Shown in pieces: positions 30,404-34,059 of a DNA stretch of 34,059 bases (positions are counted from its first letter, which is position 1; each line of letters begins with the position of its first letter). The position numbers and the translations under genes were made by a program. Origin of the DNA: a virus; the IMG/VR virus record IMGVR_UViG_3300042294_001354, positions 1 to 34,059 of that record, one strand, 5' to 3'. The notes under the pieces were generated by a model that saw only the letters and a program-made list of their open reading frames with translations, did no database searches and had not been told where the DNA came from.

Positions 30404-31021
30404 ATGAACTACACAGGATTCGGAACAGATCCCAATTTGATTTATTCCTTCCGTGGCGGAGTGGCTACTGGGCCAGCCATGGGGTCTGGTCAATATGCGG
30501 ATCGTTTTTCTGGATTAAGGAATTCACCAGCATATAAACAGGCTGATGCTCGCGGAAGGCAAAGGATGGAACAAGCCGTGGAGATGGGGCTTCCAGCACA
30601 AACCGATATCAGTAGGGCTCGTCGCACGGGAACAGTTACAATGGATCGGCGTCCTGAATATTTTGCTACTCGTCCTCAGTCTTGGGGAACATGGGGGGCT
30701 GTTGGGCCACAAGAAGAGCTTCCAGTTTCAATTCCAAACATTCCTAGAATTTCTAAAAAAGGAGAAGCGCCCAAAGAGGATGCTCCAGAAGGATATCTTA
30801 GAAATCGCTACGGATATCTAGAAAAAGATTACAGCAAGGATGGCTACACTAGAAATCGTTTCGGTTATTGGCAAAAAACTGGAAGCGGTAAATCATCTGA
30901 AAAACAATCGCAATCTTCAGAGCCCATCTCAATGCCAACACAAGACAACTCTTGGAGAATGAGTCTTTTGGGTAATGGGCCAACTCTTGGATTTCCTCAA
31001 CAAACATTTTCATATCTTTAA
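30404..31021 (+). CDS. Low-complexity virion protein, probably internal
   Basis: 205 residues from ATG 30404; the open frame back to 30350 is shadow. Basic and disordered-looking, with an imperfect duplication: YLRNRYGYLEK and YTRNRFGYWQK about 17 residues apart (near residues 147-170). It is rich in Arg, Gly, Pro and Ser. No family is recognised. It forms a run with the coiled-coil proteins around it. Confidence 0.55.
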   Translation: MNYTGFGTDPNLIYSFRGGVATGPAMGSGQYADRFSGLRNSPAYKQADARGRQRMEQAVEMGLPAQTDISRARRTGTVTMDRRPEYFATRPQSWGTWGAVGPQEELPVSIPNIPRISKKGEAPKEDAPEGYLRNRYGYLEKDYSKDGYTRNRFGYWQKTGSGKSSEKQSQSSEPISMPTQDNSWRMSLLGNGPTLGFPQQTFSYL

Positions 31022-31024
31022 TTT

Positions 31025-32101
31025 ATGGCAACGCCAGAAGAACAAGCATTGAATAGAGCGGCCCGTGATCCTCGCCGTCAATTTGGATGGGGTGTATCCG
31101 AAATGGCAAGCCCCGAAGAAAAACGCGCTTGGGAAGCTCAACAAACTATGGGGGCCATTCAGCGAGGCGAGGCGAGCGTTGCTGATCTTCCTGAACAATA
31201 TGGAGGTCGCCCGCAAGGACAATCCCGTAGAGCTATTCGGATGCAACAGGCTTGGGACGAGGGATATAACAGACAGTTGGAGCAGCAAAAAGCAATCCAA
31301 CAAATGGAGATGGAGCAAAGGCGATTCGGATTGCAAATGATGGGAGAACAAAGAATGCAAAGAGAGCAGGATTTGCGCCTTAAAGAATTTGAATTGGAAG
31401 AAGACCGCAATGGCAGGATTCAAAGTGAAGCTGGTGCGATTATTGATGGTATTCGCGGAGCAAGGCTTCCAGACGGAACGGTTGTTAATCCCATTCGACC
31501 AGAAGATGACAACGCTCTGGAGCGTCTTGAAAATCTTGGAAGGCTTAATTTCGGAATGAAGGACGAATCCGCCCAAAGAATGTGGAATACCCTTTATAAT
31601 GATGCATTGGAATACCGCCAAAATGCACTAACGGCGCAAGCAAGAGATCTAGCAAAAGAAGCCGAAGCGAAAGTTGGGCTTGTAAAAGAATTGGCTGTTG
31701 CTGGAAAAAGTATTGCCGACTTTACCAAAGAAGATGGAAGGATTGATTTTGAGGCCGCAAACGCCGCTATTGGGGAGGCGATTAGAACTGGCGAAGAGCA
31801 GAAGATTATTCGCGGCGAAGAGCGAGAAGAAAAAAGAAATATTAATTCTCAGATTTCAAAGCTTGAAACAGATCTTACCAAGATTCGCGGAGAAGTTGGT
31901 CGTTATCAAAAACTTCTTGAAGCCAGAAAGAATAGTGAAACACAAAGGGCGCTTGATGGCGCTTTGGTGGAACAGAGCATTTTAGAAGACGAAGTTAATC
32001 GCCTAAACCGACTTCGCGGTGGAGAAGTTGCCCCCCAACCCCAACAAGGAACGACTGGACAAAGACCTCCTTTGAGTGATATCTTTGGCGGAAGTCGATA
32101 A
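31025..32101 (+). CDS. Coiled-coil internal virion protein
   Basis: 358 residues, nearly all helical and charged, with long Gln/Glu/Arg coils (about residues 75-135 and 260-335; QQKAIQQMEMEQRRFGLQMM, then ISKLETDLTKIRGEVG). The C-terminus is Pro/Gln-rich and ends DIFGGSR. It starts 3 bases after the upstream stop. The layout resembles the core or ejection proteins of short-tailed phages; enzymatic motifs are absent. Confidence 0.6.
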   Translation: MATPEEQALNRAARDPRRQFGWGVSEMASPEEKRAWEAQQTMGAIQRGEASVADLPEQYGGRPQGQSRRAIRMQQAWDEGYNRQLEQQKAIQQMEMEQRRFGLQMMGEQRMQREQDLRLKEFELEEDRNGRIQSEAGAIIDGIRGARLPDGTVVNPIRPEDDNALERLENLGRLNFGMKDESAQRMWNTLYNDALEYRQNALTAQARDLAKEAEAKVGLVKELAVAGKSIADFTKEDGRIDFEAANAAIGEAIRTGEEQKIIRGEEREEKRNINSQISKLETDLTKIRGEVGRYQKLLEARKNSETQRALDGALVEQSILEDEVNRLNRLRGGEVAPQPQQGTTGQRPPLSDIFGGSR

Positions 32102-32113
32102 ACCTGTTGGGCA

Positions 32114-34059
32114 ATGAATTTTACCGCCACTAAACTTAAGCAAGCGCGGGATGCTGGCTACTCAGATGATGAGATCTGGGGATTTGTAGCCGAGCAAGAT
32201 GATAGGTTTACTCAAGCCAAGGATTCGGGATATTCATTGGATGAGGTTTCGGGATTTTTGTCTGAACAACGGCCCCAACAAGAGCCAACTCCCGCGCAAC
32301 CAGAGCAGCCGCAACTCCCAGTTGGCACCTCATTTTTTGAAGAAGTAGCCGCCATTCCTCAAGCCATTAGGCAAGCTGTTGACCAACCCACCCAAGCAAT
32401 GGGAGAAACGGCAACAGTATTGGGCATGCCCGCATTGGGCGAAACGCTGCGTGGCGCAGTTGAGGCTCCCGAAGGTTATGTTCCTGCTGCACAAAGATTT
32501 ATGGAACCACAAGAGGGTGAGTTCCAGATTGGTGGATTTGCTCCTCAGTTTCTTCCTCGCGCCATTGTTGAACAAGCTGGACAGATTGCTGGAGCTATTG
32601 CAACACGGGCCGCTGGTATGGCTGTTGGCGGTCTTGCTGGTTCTGCCCTTGGCCCAAAGGGAACGGTTGCTGGTTCGGTAGCTGGAGCATTCCTTGGCCC
32701 TGCTCTATTTGAAATGAGTCAGATTGTTGGCCCTGTGGCGCGGGAACGTGCAGCCAATCAGGGGCGCGAAGAACCCACTACCGATGATTTGGCTTGGGCT
32801 TGGGGAACCGCTGGAGCCAGTGGTGCGCTTAATGCAATTGGTGCCAAGTATTTGCCTAATGGAGATAAGTTGGTTGGCGGGCTTGCAAACAGGATTGCTA
32901 CTGCTGTTGCTGGTGAGGGCACAACTGAGGGCTTGCAGAATGTGGTGCAACAGACTGGTCAAACCTTCCTCACTGAAAGCGGATTCAAGCTAGAACCCAA
33001 GGAGACTATTGGCGAAGCCATAATTGGTGGCGGAGCCGCTGGTGGTGCCGTGATTGCCGCCGCGCCGTTCACGCCAACTCCAGAAGCCAAGGCTTCCGCC
33101 GCCGCCGACACTAAGATTGCCGCAGAGCAGGCCGCTTCAGTGGCCCCAGAAACCGCGCAAGTTGTTAGCGAGCAAGCAAACCAAATCATTGCCGAGGCCC
33201 AAGCGGAAGAGACCGCCGAAACCCCCGAACAGCGAGTAGCCCGTCTCCAAGAAGAAGCTGCCGCAGCAGCAGGAATAGAACTAGAAGAGGGGGGAGTCGG
33301 GGTTGAACCGACAGTTCCCGTCACCCCGCCTGTAGCACCCACTCCCGAGGGCGCAGTAGCCCCTGTAGAGCCAGTTGTTCCCGAAGTAGTAGTGGAGCCG
33401 CCAGAGGGCGTTGGAATCGTTCCTCCGCCGCCCAGACAAGAATTCACAGACCTAATCAATGAGGGTGAAACATCCGATAATGCCTATCAAAGATATCAAT
33501 CCCAGATTGACGAAATTGAGGACAGGCTTGAAGCCGAGGGTGTAGACATTGTTAAGCTAGTAGACCCCACATTGGCTGGGGCGCGGAATCTAATCGGTCA
33601 AGAAGGATACGTTGAAATGCCGCCAGATCTTGTGGAGGCATATGCTAGACGCGAAGCGGTGGGGGCTGGCCAGTTGGCTCAATCTGTTGGCGAGCTAACT
33701 GAGGTTCTTAAAAATCAAAACATTTCAGAACAAGACATTAAGCGGGTGTTGGACACATACGCCATTGATGTCGGTAAGGTTGATGCATTCGCTCAATATA
33801 AAGCAAATGAATATACCAAGGCCAAGGTTGATGCCCCGCCCATAACACAGCTTGAAAGGGTTGCCATAGCACTTGCCGCAGAACGTGGAGAGATGTTTGA
33901 TGCGGTAGAGGACATCAGCAAAGAAACACTCCTTGATGCTGGCCGATCCGTAAAAGCAATTCAGGATTATTTCGGGGTTCGTCCCACGGAGCAACAGAGG
34001 AATGAGTTTTCTCGCATTTCTGGAGTTGAGTTTGCCGCGCTTCCTCCCGCCCCAGAAGC
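32114..34059 (+). CDS. Large internal/ejection protein with glycine zippers (3'-truncated)
   Basis: The frame stays open from ATG 32114 to the window edge, 648 codons and still going. Residues 9-52 contain two copies of a short motif (ARDAGYSDDEIWGFVAEQ and AKDSGYSLDEVSGFLSEQ), as found at the start of giant phage internal proteins. Residues about 158-205 (IAGAIATRAAGMAVGGLAGS, then LGPKGTVAGSVAGAFLGP) and about 300-315 are glycine-zipper segments able to insert in membranes. A Pro/Glu/Val-rich linker (about 395-445) and helical segments follow. Proteins of this kind leave the capsid with the DNA and build a channel through the host envelope. Any enzymatic domain would lie beyond the window. 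Confidence 0.7.
   Translation, partial: MNFTATKLKQARDAGYSDDEIWGFVAEQDDRFTQAKDSGYSLDEVSGFLSEQRPQQEPTPAQPEQPQLPVGTSFFEEVAAIPQAIRQAVDQPTQAMGETATVLGMPALGETLRGAVEAPEGYVPAAQRFMEPQEGEFQIGGFAPQFLPRAIVEQAGQIAGAIATRAAGMAVGGLAGSALGPKGTVAGSVAGAFLGPALFEMSQIVGPVARERAANQGREEPTTDDLAWAWGTAGASGALNAIGAKYLPNGDKLVGGLANRIATAVAGEGTTEGLQNVVQQTGQTFLTESGFKLEPKETIGEAIIGGGAAGGAVIAAAPFTPTPEAKASAAADTKIAAEQAASVAPETAQVVSEQANQIIAEAQAEETAETPEQRVARLQEEAAAAAGIELEEGGVGVEPTVPVTPPVAPTPEGAVAPVEPVVPEVVVEPPEGVGIVPPPPRQEFTDLINEGETSDNAYQRYQSQIDEIEDRLEAEGVDIVKLVDPTLAGARNLIGQEGYVEMPPDLVEAYARREAVGAGQLAQSVGELTEVLKNQNISEQDIKRVLDTYAIDVGKVDAFAQYKANEYTKAKVDAPPITQLERVAIALAAERGEMFDAVEDISKETLLDAGRSVKAIQDYFGVRPTEQQRNEFSRISGVEFAALPPAPE

Overview
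This window is a stretch of a tailed double-stranded DNA bacteriophage genome that most resembles a short-tailed (podovirus-like) phage. It carries a large terminase, a roughly 750-residue portal, a scaffold-like protein, a major capsid protein and a large internal-protein gene with glycine-zipper segments. No tail tube, sheath or tape-measure gene is visible. Both ends are cut inside genes: the terminase lacks its N-terminus at the left edge and the internal protein lacks its C-terminus at the right edge. The host cannot be named from the sequence. Most start codons sit in AT-rich context without a Shine-Dalgarno sequence, and several promoters lie so close to the start codon that the mRNAs would be nearly leaderless. 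TAG, TAA and TGA are all used as ordinary stops.

Layout from left to right. (1) 2-1555: terminase. (2) 1577-11623: an unusually large adhesion block placed between terminase and portal. It holds two copies of a BppU-N-like adaptor each upstream of a roughly 1000-residue fibre, a third Mtd-N/YadA-like fibre, and a protein with a complete trypsin-like catalytic triad. (3) 11662-17797: head block with portal, small head gene, scaffold, capsid and two small head genes; the capsid gene has a long structured leader. (4) 17812-19448: lysis cassette with a TM/coiled-coil protein, an LLH-type holin, a two-TM holin with a peptidoglycan-binding-like tail, a small unknown gene and a CHAP-type endolysin. 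(5) 19445-21730: small genes, then a nucleotide-metabolism-like fusion protein (DUF4406 + DUF6378), a metallophosphoesterase and a helix-turn-helix protein. (6) 21727-25339, minus strand: a three-gene inverted cassette of unrecognised, probably virion, proteins. (7) 25550-27446: a possible recombination module with an OB/SSB-like candidate, a SWIM zinc finger, a DUF6496-like protein and a PD-(D/E)XK nuclease with a Cys cluster. (8) 27452-28854: small basic proteins and a family-2-like glycosyltransferase. (9) 28901-34059: virion structural and internal proteins.

Genes within blocks overlap by 1 or 4 bases (TAATG, ATGA, GTGA), so they are probably translationally coupled. The few real intergenic gaps share a promoter form, TTGAC-like, 15-base spacer, then a TAA-containing hexamer. 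In five cases the first base of this element lies 38-41 bases before the start codon. One strong intrinsic terminator (25466-25502, plus strand) stands immediately upstream of one such promoter, at the far side of the inverted cassette.
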